Shown piece by piece: positions 34,284 through 43,049 of a DNA stretch of 64,000 bases. The translations under genes were made by a program, and so were the position numbers. Location: positions 53,540 to 117,539 of the forward strand of contig NZ_NCEN01000013.1 of assembly GCF_002280675.1 (NCBI RefSeq). Reading direction: 5' to 3'. Below the pieces are notes generated by a model. That model did not search any database. It saw only the letters and a program-made list of their open reading frames with translations, and was not told where the DNA came from. The stretch is from Novosphingobium sp. 32-60-15. GTDB taxonomy: Bacteria > Pseudomonadota > Alphaproteobacteria > Sphingomonadales > Sphingomonadaceae. Within the stretch, counting starts at the first letter, position 1; each line of letters begins with the position of its first letter.

Positions 34284-35054
34284 ATGATTGCCGGGGAGGA
34301 TGATGAGGCCATGGCGACGGGCGATACACCAGAGCCGACACGCTATTCTGACCAGGCATCGGCCAGCAATGGCGAACGCAGTTGGGCAACGGCGCTGGCG
34401 GTTGTTCTTCATGTGGCCGTGTTGTGGGGCGTGATCCATGGTTTTGGCGGCGTTCCTGCGCTGACTCCGCTGGTTGAGGACGCCTTTACAACCAGCACAT
34501 TCGATGTGCCGCTGGAGCAGCCAAAACCGACGCCGACGCCAACAACGCCCGAACCGGCAGGCGCATCGGCAGAAGAGGGGCGCAAGGCAATTGCCAAGGC
34601 CACGATTGCCAAGGCCAAAGTACCCGCCCGCAAAGTGCCTGCGCCGCCGGTAGCGTCGAGCGGGAACGATGTCCTGTCAGGTGCCGCAGCGCAAGGCCAA
34701 GGGACCGGCGGCGGCGAAGGCGTGGGGACCGGCAGCGGAGCCAGTGGCAACGGTTCTGGCGGCGGACTGGCGCGCAAGGCCGAGAAGATCGCGGGCGATA
34801 TCCGCTCTACTCGCGATTATCCCCAAAGCAGCCAGCAACAACGCATCGGCAAGCGGGTGGTTATCTTGTTGAGCGTTGGGGCCGACGGGAGGGTGACGGG
34901 CTGCAAGATCTGGCGGGCGAGCGGCGTACCCGAGGCAGATGCGGTGACGTGCAAGCTGGCGACAGAGCGGTTCCGGTTCCGGGCCGCGACAGACAATGAC
35001 GGCAATCCGGTGGCATCGACATATGGCTGGGAGCAACGCTGGTTTGCCCCTTGA
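34284..35054 (+). CDS. TonB-like energy transducer protein
   Basis: A 256-aa protein with one N-terminal membrane helix (WATALAVVLHVAVLWGVIHGF, about residues 33-53). A Pro/Thr-rich linker (EQPKPTPTPTTPEP), an Ala/Lys stretch and a Gly/Ser-rich segment follow. The C-terminal TonB-type domain reads RIGKRVVILLSVGADGRVTG and ADAVTCKLATERFRF. TonB proteins couple ExbBD to outer-membrane receptors; no exbB, exbD or receptor gene lies nearby, so the partner is unknown. Starts at ATG 34284 or 34311 are both possible. An isolated gene of this type is common in sphingomonads. Confidence 0.82.
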   Translation: MIAGEDDEAMATGDTPEPTRYSDQASASNGERSWATALAVVLHVAVLWGVIHGFGGVPALTPLVEDAFTTSTFDVPLEQPKPTPTPTTPEPAGASAEEGRKAIAKATIAKAKVPARKVPAPPVASSGNDVLSGAAAQGQGTGGGEGVGTGSGASGNGSGGGLARKAEKIAGDIRSTRDYPQSSQQQRIGKRVVILLSVGADGRVTGCKIWRASGVPEADAVTCKLATERFRFRAATDNDGNPVASTYGWEQRWFAP

Positions 35055-35256
35055 TTGTTGCGGCGCACAACTGCTGTGAAAGGCAAAATGTGGCCTAAGG
35101 CGATGAAGCGCCGACACTTTGCGACGAGTGGATGAAATATTGCTATCATATTGCTGCGTTGCGGTGCAACCGTATCGCCTGCGGTGCGTTCACTCACTGA
35201 CGGTAGAGACGCTGCAACCCCGCGCGCCTCCCGCAGTATTGGAAGAGCACCTCGCC

Positions 35257-37623
35257 ATGACGGTCAGCACCAATCGAAACAGACCTGCCGCAGCTGCAAA
35301 TGCCAGCGCGGTGTTGTCAATCCTGCGCCCAGCAGATGCGCAGTCGCGCCACCGCATCGCCCTGATCGGCGGGTTTCGACCGCGGATGTGCGGTATCGCC
35401 ACGTTCACGACCGACATTTATGAACAGCTTGGTGTGCATCACGACGATGTGATGGTCGACCTGCATGTGATCGACGATCATCGCGCGCCTTTGGCCTACG
35501 ATGGCGTGCGTGGAACGATCCGGTCAAACCAGCTTGAGGATTACCGCAACGCCGCGCGGCGCATCAATGAAGATGCGGTTGATGCGGTCTGGCTTCAACA
35601 CGAATATGGCATATTCGGCGGTGAGGCGGGCGATATGGTGCTTGATCTGGTGGACCGGCTGGCCGCGCCATTGATTGTGACGCTGCACACGGTTCTGGCC
35701 AATCCATCGGCGAAACAGCGCAAGGTTCTGGAGCACTTGTTGCGCCGTGCATCGCGCGTGATGGTGATGTCTGCGCATTCGATGCAGTTGTTGCGCGATC
35801 ACTATGACGTTGATGCAGGGCGGATTGCAGTGATCCCCCATGGCGCGCCTGACCGCCCGTTCGGCCGCGAGGAGGAGCACAAGGCCAAACTTGGTCTGAC
35901 CGGCAAGCGTGTAATGATGACGTTTGGTTTGCTGGGACCGGGCAAAGGTCTTGAAACAGTTATCGAGGCTTTGCCTGCCATCGTCGAAAACCACCCGAAT
36001 GTGATATATCGAATTGTTGGGGCCACGCATCCAAACCACGTTTCGAACGAAGGTGAGGGCTATCGCGAAGGGTTGATGGAACTTGCAGACAGGCTGGGCG
36101 TTGGCAGCAATGTGCAGTGGGACAATCGCTTTCTTGATAACGAAGAGCTGCTCGACCAGCTTGAAGCCTGCGATATCTATTTGACGCCCTATCCCAATAT
36201 GCAGCAGTCCACTTCGGGCACGCTCAGCTATGCTGTGGCGCTGGGCAAGGCTGTTGTTTCAACGCCTTATGTCCACGCCCGTGAACTGCTTGCCGATGGG
36301 GTGGGCGTGCTGGTGGAGCCCCGGCATCCAGAAGTTATTGCCGACGCGGTCAACCGGTTGCTGGACGATCCTGCCGAACTTCAGGCGGTGCAGCGCCGTG
36401 CTTGGGACAAAGGGCGTGAGACGATCTGGCCATGCTTTGCCGGCGCCGCACGTGCGCTGGTGGAAAGTGTAGTGGTGCAGCCGGTTCGGGCCATACCTTT
36501 GCTGGCAACGCCAGGGTTTTCAGGGGTTGTGGCGATGAGCGATAGCACCGGCATTTTCCAGCATTCGATCCTGACGGTGCCGGACCGCCGCCACGGGTAC
36601 TGCATCGATGATAACGTGCGCGCGCTTATGTTGATGGGCGTTGCCGATGGTGTCCCGCTGGTCGAGCGCCAGCGGTGGGCAACGGTTTACGCCTCATTCA
36701 TCCAGCATGGCTGGAACCCGGATTGTGCCGCATTCAGAAACTTCATGAGCTTTAACCGGACATGGTGTGAAGACGTGGGGTCCGATGATAGCAATGGCCG
36801 CACGCTGTGGGCGTTGGGCCACGCGATGGGACACGCCCCTGATGAAGGCTTGCAGGTGTGGGCAGCGCAATGGTTCGACGTTGCATTGGCCCCGGTGGCG
36901 GCCATGGGATCACCGCGTACTGTCGCGTTCATGATGCTTGGCTGTGTCGAGGCTTTGCGGGTCAATCCCGGGCATGAAGCGGCGCGGGTTGCACTTGCCC
37001 AAGGCGCTGCGTTGCTGGAAGGCCTGTTGGCGGCTTCGCGCAGGCCGGATTGGGCGTGGTTTGAAGCTGTTCTGGGCTATGACAACCCGCGCCTTCCGCA
37101 AGCACTGATCGAGGCCGGGTCCATGCTGGGCCGTGACGATTGGCTGGAAAGCGGGCTGTTGAGCCTGCGTTTCATCGCGCGGCAACAAGTTTCGGCCCAA
37201 GGGCACTTCCGTCCGGTGGGGTCTGAAACATTTGGCCAGTTTTATGAAAGCCTGCCGTTTGACCAGCAACCGGTAGAAGCATGGGCGGCGATTGATGCGG
37301 CGGCCGCGGCCTATTGTGCCACGGGCGATATTGGCTGGCTGCGCCATGCCGAGACGGCCTATCGCTGGTTTTTGGGCGGCAACGATCGCGGCGAAGTGCT
37401 GGCCGATATTGCGACCGGGCGCTGCCGCGACGGCGTGACGCCACAGGGTGTGAACCTGAATTGTGGTGCGGAATCAATACTGGCGTTCCAGCTTGCACAT
37501 TATGCTATGTGCAGATTGGCCAATCGTTCAGGCACCGGCAAGACCGTGGCGACCAATGTGCCAGCCGATGTCAGACAAGAACGGATCAACTATAAAGGTA
37601 CGCAACAGCTTGCGGGTACTTGA
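35257..37623 (+). CDS. GT4-family glycosyltransferase with C-terminal helical (alpha/alpha) domain
   Basis: A 788-aa two-domain protein. Residues about 30-430 form a GT-B (GT4-like) glycosyltransferase: ALIGGFRPRMCGIATFTTD, WLQHEYGIFGGEAGDM, LHTVLANPSAKQR, IPHGAPDRPFG, GLLGPGKGLETVIEAL and the donor-binding STSGTLSYAVALGKAVVSTP. Residues about 450-780 have the look of an alpha/alpha toroid (RRHGYCIDDNVRALMLMGVA, WLQALGHAMGH-like LWALGHAMGHAP, GQFYESLPFDQQPVEAWAAID). The next gene (GH130-like) overlaps it by about 56 nt, and manC and manA follow, so the donor is probably GDP-mannose. That is inference from context. The start is ATG 35257; the frame above it lacks homology character. Confidence 0.85.
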   Translation: MTVSTNRNRPAAAANASAVLSILRPADAQSRHRIALIGGFRPRMCGIATFTTDIYEQLGVHHDDVMVDLHVIDDHRAPLAYDGVRGTIRSNQLEDYRNAARRINEDAVDAVWLQHEYGIFGGEAGDMVLDLVDRLAAPLIVTLHTVLANPSAKQRKVLEHLLRRASRVMVMSAHSMQLLRDHYDVDAGRIAVIPHGAPDRPFGREEEHKAKLGLTGKRVMMTFGLLGPGKGLETVIEALPAIVENHPNVIYRIVGATHPNHVSNEGEGYREGLMELADRLGVGSNVQWDNRFLDNEELLDQLEACDIYLTPYPNMQQSTSGTLSYAVALGKAVVSTPYVHARELLADGVGVLVEPRHPEVIADAVNRLLDDPAELQAVQRRAWDKGRETIWPCFAGAARALVESVVVQPVRAIPLLATPGFSGVVAMSDSTGIFQHSILTVPDRRHGYCIDDNVRALMLMGVADGVPLVERQRWATVYASFIQHGWNPDCAAFRNFMSFNRTWCEDVGSDDSNGRTLWALGHAMGHAPDEGLQVWAAQWFDVALAPVAAMGSPRTVAFMMLGCVEALRVNPGHEAARVALAQGAALLEGLLAASRRPDWAWFEAVLGYDNPRLPQALIEAGSMLGRDDWLESGLLSLRFIARQQVSAQGHFRPVGSETFGQFYESLPFDQQPVEAWAAIDAAAAAYCATGDIGWLRHAETAYRWFLGGNDRGEVLADIATGRCRDGVTPQGVNLNCGAESILAFQLAHYAMCRLANRSGTGKTVATNVPADVRQERINYKGTQQLAGT

Positions 37624-38899
37624 ACAAAGACTTCATGCCGATCCATCGCGGGTTGTGCTCAGACCGTTCCATCTTGGCTGGCAAGGGCCGGGCGGGAAAA
37701 GCGCGCGTGCCGAAAAGCTTGTCTCGGATGTAGCATCGCTAAGCGAGGACGTTGCAGCGGCGGAATATACGCGCGTTCTGCACGATTTTGAAGAGCGTCA
37801 TTGGCAAACCGAGCAATTGTTTCACGAACGGTACGCCGAGATCGAGACTATGCTTGGTCTTGATCCAACGGCTTATTCGGACTTGCGCAAGCGGCTGATC
37901 GGGGCCTATTTTTGCCACGAATATACGTATGCTGCAGCGGCTTTGATGAACCCGAGCATCGTGCCCCATCCTGATCAGTCGGGCATGGGCGATGGCGCGG
38001 TACGTTTTATCATGAGCCTGCGCGCCGTGGGGGAAGGACACATCAGTTCAATCGTCTTCCGCGAGGGCATTGCCCTGCCGGATGGGACGTTTGAATTGTG
38101 GCCGCAAAGCCATTTTGCCACCGCCATGCAAGCCGATGACAGTCTTGCCGCATTGCGTTCCGATGGTGCGGTTGGTGTGCATCGTCACGCCGAAAGCAGC
38201 CTTTCCAACAGTGTGATTTTCCCGATTACCGAGCAGCAGCGTGGTGGCCTGGAGGATTTGCGGATGGTGCGGTTCGATCACGGCGGCGGTGATTACGAAT
38301 GGTTGGGGACTTATACCGCCTATTCAGGCGCGTCGATCCGTTCGGAATTGCTGCGCACCTGTGATTTCCGCAAATTCGTGCTTGAACCGATTGAGGGCAA
38401 AGCGGGCAGAAACAAAGGCATGGCCCTGTTTCCGCAAAAGGTTGACGGGCAATATTGCATGGTCGGCCGGCAAGACGGCAAGAACCTGTTCCTGTTGCGA
38501 TCCGACCGGATGGACTGCTGGGACGATGACGGAGTGCTGTTGATGGAGCCGAAATTCCCCTGGGAATTCGTCCAGATCGGCAATTGTGGCAGCCCCATCC
38601 TGACCGAGCATGGCTGGTTGCTGTTCACCCACGGCGTTGGCGCGATGCGCAAATATGCGTTGGGCTGCGCGCTGTTGGACCGCGATGATCCGTCAAAAGT
38701 CATTGCCCGTTCTGCCAAGCCGATCCTGACGGCAATTGATGCTGACAGGTTCGGCTATGTTCCCAACGTGGTTTACACATGCGGGGCGCTTTTGGTCGGC
38801 GCGCAACTGCTTATTCCCTATGGAATTTCCGATAGCGCCGTGGGTTTTGCGTCAACATCGGTCGCCGATCTTCTGGCAATGATGCAGGAAACGCCCTAG
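37568..38899 (+). CDS. GH130-like glycoside phosphorylase/hydrolase
   Basis: A 443-aa five-bladed beta-propeller enzyme resembling GH130, a family dominated by phosphorylases of beta-mannosides. Visible segments are LRPFHLGWQGP, EDLRMVRFDHGGG, YTAYSG, RNKGMALFPQKVDGQYCMVG, WEFVQIGNCGSPILTEHGW and NVVYTCGALLVGAQLLIPYG. It overlaps the upstream glycosyltransferase gene and precedes manC-manA. The enzyme could phosphorolyse a mannoside made by that transferase, or trim it. ATG 37568 is used, but TTG 37610 nearer the conserved LRVLEQRLHADPSRV is also possible, as no clear ribosome binding site separates them. Confidence 0.82.
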   Translation: MSDKNGSTIKVRNSLRVLEQRLHADPSRVVLRPFHLGWQGPGGKSARAEKLVSDVASLSEDVAAAEYTRVLHDFEERHWQTEQLFHERYAEIETMLGLDPTAYSDLRKRLIGAYFCHEYTYAAAALMNPSIVPHPDQSGMGDGAVRFIMSLRAVGEGHISSIVFREGIALPDGTFELWPQSHFATAMQADDSLAALRSDGAVGVHRHAESSLSNSVIFPITEQQRGGLEDLRMVRFDHGGGDYEWLGTYTAYSGASIRSELLRTCDFRKFVLEPIEGKAGRNKGMALFPQKVDGQYCMVGRQDGKNLFLLRSDRMDCWDDDGVLLMEPKFPWEFVQIGNCGSPILTEHGWLLFTHGVGAMRKYALGCALLDRDDPSKVIARSAKPILTAIDADRFGYVPNVVYTCGALLVGAQLLIPYGISDSAVGFASTSVADLLAMMQETP

Positions 38900-38944
38900 A
38901 AGCCGGGTTAAACGTGAAGAGTGCAATTTCGATCAAGGCGGAAT

Positions 38945-39985
38945 ATGAACGATATTATTCCTGTTATCCTTTGCGGTGGAAGTGGCACCCGGCTTTGGCC
39001 GCGTTCAAGGAAGTCAAAGCCCAAGCCATTCTTGCCGCTGGTCGGTAATACAACCCTGTTCACTGCCACGGTTCTGCGTTGCGAAGGGCAGCAAGGCTTT
39101 GCTGATCCGGTTATCGTTACCGGCACGGCGCACCTTGACCACGTTGAGGAGCAGCTGCCCCATCGCGACAAGACCCGCATCCTGGTTGAGCCTCAGGGCC
39201 GCAACACGGCTGCAGCCATCGCTCTTGCGGCGCTGGTCCTGCCGGAAGACGCCATTATGCTGGTTTGCCCGAGCGACCATCACATTGGCGATACGGCTGC
39301 TTTCCGCAATGCGGCACGGGCTGCGGCAAAGCTGGCAAAAGACGGGTGGCTGGTGTCTTTCGGCATTTCGCCGACGTCACCGGAAACGGGTTTCGGTTAT
39401 CTGAAGCAAGGTGAACTGATCGCAGGCACAGCTGGCCGCAAGGTTGAGCGGTTTGTCGAAAAGCCGGACCTTGCCCGCGCCATGGAGTTTCTCTCCAGCG
39501 GGGAATATGCATGGAACGGCGGGATCTTCGCGTTCGGGGTTGGCACGTTTCTGGAAGAGCTGGGCAGGTATCGGCCCGATATTCTGGAGGCCGTGCGCGC
39601 TTCGGTTGACACAGGGGTAACCGACGGGATGCGGTTCTATCCCGACGCAGATGCCTTTGCTCAAGTGCCAAGCCAATCGGTTGATTATGCGGTCATGGAA
39701 AACACCAATCGCGCAGCCATGGTACCGGCAACGATGGCGTGGTCAGACATCGGCAATTGGCAAGCTTTGTACGAAGCGCAAGAATTGGACATTGCCGGAA
39801 ACGCCACGTTCGGGCGCGCTGAACTCGCCGATTGTTCGAACGTTCTGGTGATGAGCGATGGCCCGCGTGTGTCAGTCGTGGGCGCGTCGGACTTGATCAT
39901 CGTGGTGGATGGCGACGAGGTTCTGGTCTGCACGCCGGAAGGTGCGCAATCTGTAGGCAAGCTAAGCGGAGCGGCCAACCAGTGA
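38945..39985 (+). CDS. manC: Mannose-1-phosphate guanylyltransferase (GDP-mannose pyrophosphorylase)
   Basis: A 346-aa nucleotidyltransferase making GDP-mannose from mannose-1-P and GTP. The signature is PVILCGGSGTRLWPRSR, followed by KPFLPLVG, EPQGRNTAAAIALAAL, VCPSDHHIGD, FVEKPD, AWNGGIFAF, SVDYAVMEN and WSDIGNW. It lacks the isomerase half found in bifunctional ManC-ManA fusions, and that activity is supplied by the next gene. The ATG 38945 has AAGGCGGA close upstream. Its stop overlaps the GTG start of manA. Confidence 0.93.
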   Translation: MNDIIPVILCGGSGTRLWPRSRKSKPKPFLPLVGNTTLFTATVLRCEGQQGFADPVIVTGTAHLDHVEEQLPHRDKTRILVEPQGRNTAAAIALAALVLPEDAIMLVCPSDHHIGDTAAFRNAARAAAKLAKDGWLVSFGISPTSPETGFGYLKQGELIAGTAGRKVERFVEKPDLARAMEFLSSGEYAWNGGIFAFGVGTFLEELGRYRPDILEAVRASVDTGVTDGMRFYPDADAFAQVPSQSVDYAVMENTNRAAMVPATMAWSDIGNWQALYEAQELDIAGNATFGRAELADCSNVLVMSDGPRVSVVGASDLIIVVDGDEVLVCTPEGAQSVGKLSGAANQ

Positions 39986-40794
39986 CCTTGCTGACCAAAC
40001 GGCTGGTCGAAAAGCCTTGGGGCGTTGATGAACTGCCCGCGCCGTTCGTTGCGCCCAAAGGCCAACGCATCGGCGAGGTCTGGTTTGAACCACCGCCTGA
40101 AATGCCGAACATTCTCGTCAAGTACATCTTCACCAGCGAAAAGCTGTCAGTGCAAGTGCACCCCAGTGACGCACAGGCAATCGCACTTGGCGAAACGGAC
40201 GGCGGCAAGGAAGAATGTTGGCTGGTAATTGCCGCCGAACCCGGCGCAACGTTGGGCATTGGCTTCAAGCACCCGCTTGATGCCGAGGCAATGCGCAAGG
40301 CGGCGCTGGACGGCTCAATCGAAGATTTGATGATGTGGCACCCGGTGCAACGGGGTGACTTCTTCTACATTCCGGCAGGGACTGTCCACGCGATCGGCGC
40401 AGGCGTCAGCCTGATCGAAGTGCAACAAACGAGTGACATCACGTACCGGCTGTTCGATTACGGGCGGCCGCGAGAGCTGCATCTGGATAAGGGTATCAAG
40501 GTCGCCAATGGTGCGGTGTACGGTGCCGCAGGGCAGCAGCATAATGCAATGAACGCTTTCGAAAGCCTTGCATCCGGGCCTTACTTCAGTGTTGAGCAGG
40601 TAAATGCACTGCCGAACGAAGCAGCCTCTGACGGGTGTGATAAGCCATTTCTGGTCATTCCAATCACCGGGTCGATCGATATTTCTGGCGCAATGCTGAA
40701 CGTGGGTGACTGCGCCATGGTTATGCCAAATGATGCGGTTGTGTTTTCTGATGCCACGACTGCGTTGGTTGTACGTGACAAAAAATTAGCCTGA
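39982..40794 (+). CDS. manA: Class I mannose-6-phosphate isomerase
   Basis: A 270-aa cupin-type zinc isomerase linking fructose-6-P and mannose-6-P. The conserved regions are EKPWGVDELP, IGEVWFE, LSVQVHPSD (zinc His), EECWLVI, FFYIPAGTVHAIGAG (zinc His and Glu region), SLIEVQQTSDITYRLFDYGR and a C-terminal cupin (FLVIPITGSIDI). The true start is GTG 39982 (GTGA overlap with manC); the upstream open frame is a shadow of manC. A phosphomannomutase gene is not present in the window. Confidence 0.9.
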   Translation: MTLLTKRLVEKPWGVDELPAPFVAPKGQRIGEVWFEPPPEMPNILVKYIFTSEKLSVQVHPSDAQAIALGETDGGKEECWLVIAAEPGATLGIGFKHPLDAEAMRKAALDGSIEDLMMWHPVQRGDFFYIPAGTVHAIGAGVSLIEVQQTSDITYRLFDYGRPRELHLDKGIKVANGAVYGAAGQQHNAMNAFESLASGPYFSVEQVNALPNEAASDGCDKPFLVIPITGSIDISGAMLNVGDCAMVMPNDAVVFSDATTALVVRDKKLA

Positions 40795-40832
40795 TTGCCA
40801 ATGTGCCCGCGTTAGTTGGCCTCTTTGTAGCA

Positions 40833-41975
40833 TCAGAAATTCGCGACATTTTGCAGGGTTAGCAGCGGCAAGAACAACTGGCTGACAATCTGGACCAGCT
40901 TAGACGGCTGGTTGGCGGATGCATTGCCCACATACAGAACGTCTTTGTCTGCCATCGCAAAGCGTTGCGACAATAGGTAAGACTGCGCCTGCATCATGTT
41001 CATATGATATACGACTGGCACGTCCTGGCCGTCCGGTCCCTTGCTTTGCCGAAATACAAAGACAGCGCGCGGATCGCCGGTGTTGGGATTGGAACCGCCG
41101 CCAAGGGCGATTGCTTCGGCGAGAGAAACTTTGGCTGCGGGGAATGGAATCTGCTCTGCTTTACCGGCTGCACCCAGAACGGAGAAGCTGCGGGGCAAGG
41201 TCACCACCGAAATGCGGTCAGCCGGGAAAATGCGAATATCCCGGTCCCCGCCGTCAAGTACGTCGCTTAGGCGGAACTCGCCGCTTGCCTCGCCTCTGCG
41301 GACGCGGATTGCAATATCTTTGATCTCGCCACGGTTACCACCAGCCAAGGCAATGACATCGGATAGCGTTTCGCGGTTTGTGGGCAGCACCAAACGGCCC
41401 GGGCGCGTCACGTCACCGCCAATGATGACCGAATTGGTGAGGCCTTCGCGGATGGCGACAAGGACTTGCGGGTTCTGCGATTTGCGGCGCAATGATTGGC
41501 GAATGAGCCGTTCCACTTCATTCGTGGTGCGCCCTGCAACAGGCAATTCGCCGACAAACGGGATGTTGATGGTGCCAGCATCGCTGACGCGTGTTTCGGG
41601 CAGCCGTTCCCCCTTTGCCGAGGTGTCCACTTCTGTTCCGCCCACAGACGGGGTGCCCCGCCCAAACAGCGTGATGCCGGATTCGTAAATGGTGATGTCG
41701 AGCATGTCGCCCGCTCCGACAAGTTCCGTCGGAGGTGGGGGCGCATAAGTTGTCCCGAATGAATGTTCAGCGGGTAGTCCGATATGAGGGATATCTGCTG
41801 CAGACTTCACTTCCACCAATTTGATTCCCAAATCGCTTGGGGCCTTCAAAATTTGTGAGCGAACTTCTGCTCCGGTCGGGCCGCTTGACGGGATGGCGGT
41901 GCAGCCTGCAACCATGACGGTTGCGGCAAGCAAAGTGACCTTTGCGGAAACCGAAAAACTTCGCGAGATATTCAT
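40833..41975 (-). CDS. Polysaccharide export outer-membrane lipoprotein (Wza/KpsD-like)
   Basis: A 380-aa exporter with a lipoprotein signal (SAKVTLLAATVMVAGC, lipobox VAGC). A Poly_export domain follows (LVGAGDMLDITIYESG ... GTINIPFVGELPVAGRTTNEVERLI), then SLBB-type domains (GLTNSVIIGGDVTRPGRLVLP and SFSVLGAAGKAEQIPFPAAKVSLAEAIALGGG). It forms the outer-membrane channel for capsule or exopolysaccharide. It is the promoter-distal gene of a minus-strand group with the ABC-type capsule exporter, 90 nt below the PhyH gene. Confidence 0.92.
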   Translation of the reverse strand: MNISRSFSVSAKVTLLAATVMVAGCTAIPSSGPTGAEVRSQILKAPSDLGIKLVEVKSAADIPHIGLPAEHSFGTTYAPPPPTELVGAGDMLDITIYESGITLFGRGTPSVGGTEVDTSAKGERLPETRVSDAGTINIPFVGELPVAGRTTNEVERLIRQSLRRKSQNPQVLVAIREGLTNSVIIGGDVTRPGRLVLPTNRETLSDVIALAGGNRGEIKDIAIRVRRGEASGEFRLSDVLDGGDRDIRIFPADRISVVTLPRSFSVLGAAGKAEQIPFPAAKVSLAEAIALGGGSNPNTGDPRAVFVFRQSKGPDGQDVPVVYHMNMMQAQSYLLSQRFAMADKDVLYVGNASANQPSKLVQIVSQLFLPLLTLQNVANF

Positions 41976-42065
41976 ATCATGACATCCTTAACCTTCACCC
42001 GCAGCGACTTTAAAGGAGGAGGGCGGGTGAGGTTTGCACTTCAAGATCGGGTCAGGCCTCTTGCC

Positions 42066-43049
42066 TTATCGCTGTATCCCTAGCAGTCTTGCCAGCTTGG
42101 CTGCAAGGCCGGGGCGGCGCTGATCTGCACGGGACGGGCGCGGCGTGACCGGTGAACTTTCTGCCGATTTACCAAGCTCTTCCCCAAGATATTGGTTCGG
42201 TCGCAATGCGCCATCATTGATTGCATGAATGGTGCGCAGGTGTAAATCTCCGATGGACTCGTCCGAAAACGCCGGGGTGTAGTAAATGCAATCGTCAAAG
42301 TAATAGTGCGTGACTTGTGACCAGCGCGTAAGGCGGACGTCATTTTGTATGCTTCCACCGTGTAGCAGATTGGCACACCAGATTAATGCCTGCCCCTTTC
42401 GTGCCAGAAATGTCTCGGGCTTTGCGTCATGCGCTTCGCGTAGCGCTTTCCATGCCGATGCGTAGGGGTCCTGTGCGGATATCAAATTACTGCCGCGGCC
42501 CCGCCGCCCAATCATGGCATTGGTCATTATCGGCCACTTGTGCGAGCCGGGGTAGTAAAACAGCGGCCCGGAATCGGGACTGATATCTTCCTGCGCCAAC
42601 CAGACGCCGCACATGAAGCGTTCTGGCAAGCTGGAGAAATGGACCGAATCTGAATGCGCGTCCTGTTGTGTCCCGACAGGAAAGTTCAGTGTCTGGAAAG
42701 GGAACGCGCGACGCCCGTAAAGTTTGCTTAGCAGGTCAATGACGTGCTGGTTCGAAGCAATCGCTTTCACGTCGGGATCAAACTGCCAGGCATCCTGGAT
42801 GCGGTGATGGTTTTTCGTTTTATCCGCTTCCGGATTGGCGAAATTTATTTCGTAGCGCGGGCCCAGGTTCGCCTGCAGCCGTTCAATCCGGCTATCAAGA
42901 TCGGCGTCGGGAAAGTCGAATACGGCAAAGCCCCGCTCGCGTAGGTCGTTGGCGATGCGGGCTTCTTCATCTGTCAAAGCGAGAAACGGGCTGATCGAGG
43001 GGAAAAGGGGCGACTCGATTAGAGGTATCCCGGGCAGTTCGTTGATCAA
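42066..43049 (-). CDS. Phytanoyl-CoA dioxygenase (PhyH) family protein
   Basis: A 327-aa Fe(II)/2-oxoglutarate-dependent oxygenase-like protein. The iron ligands appear as H132 and D134 in QDAHSDSVHFSS and H230 in WCANLLHGGS; the 2-oxoglutarate arginine is probably R242 in LTRWSQVTHYY. The facial triad is complete, so it should be active. The substrate is unknown. Being coupled by 4 nt to a DUF5672 gene inside a capsule export operon, it may hydroxylate a sugar, lipid or precursor of the polymer, which is inference. The C-terminal tail is basic and Pro-rich. Confidence 0.87.
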   Translation of the reverse strand: MINELPGIPLIESPLFPSISPFLALTDEEARIANDLRERGFAVFDFPDADLDSRIERLQANLGPRYEINFANPEADKTKNHHRIQDAWQFDPDVKAIASNQHVIDLLSKLYGRRAFPFQTLNFPVGTQQDAHSDSVHFSSLPERFMCGVWLAQEDISPDSGPLFYYPGSHKWPIMTNAMIGRRGRGSNLISAQDPYASAWKALREAHDAKPETFLARKGQALIWCANLLHGGSIQNDVRLTRWSQVTHYYFDDCIYYTPAFSDESIGDLHLRTIHAINDGALRPNQYLGEELGKSAESSPVTPRPSRADQRRPGLAAKLARLLGIQR

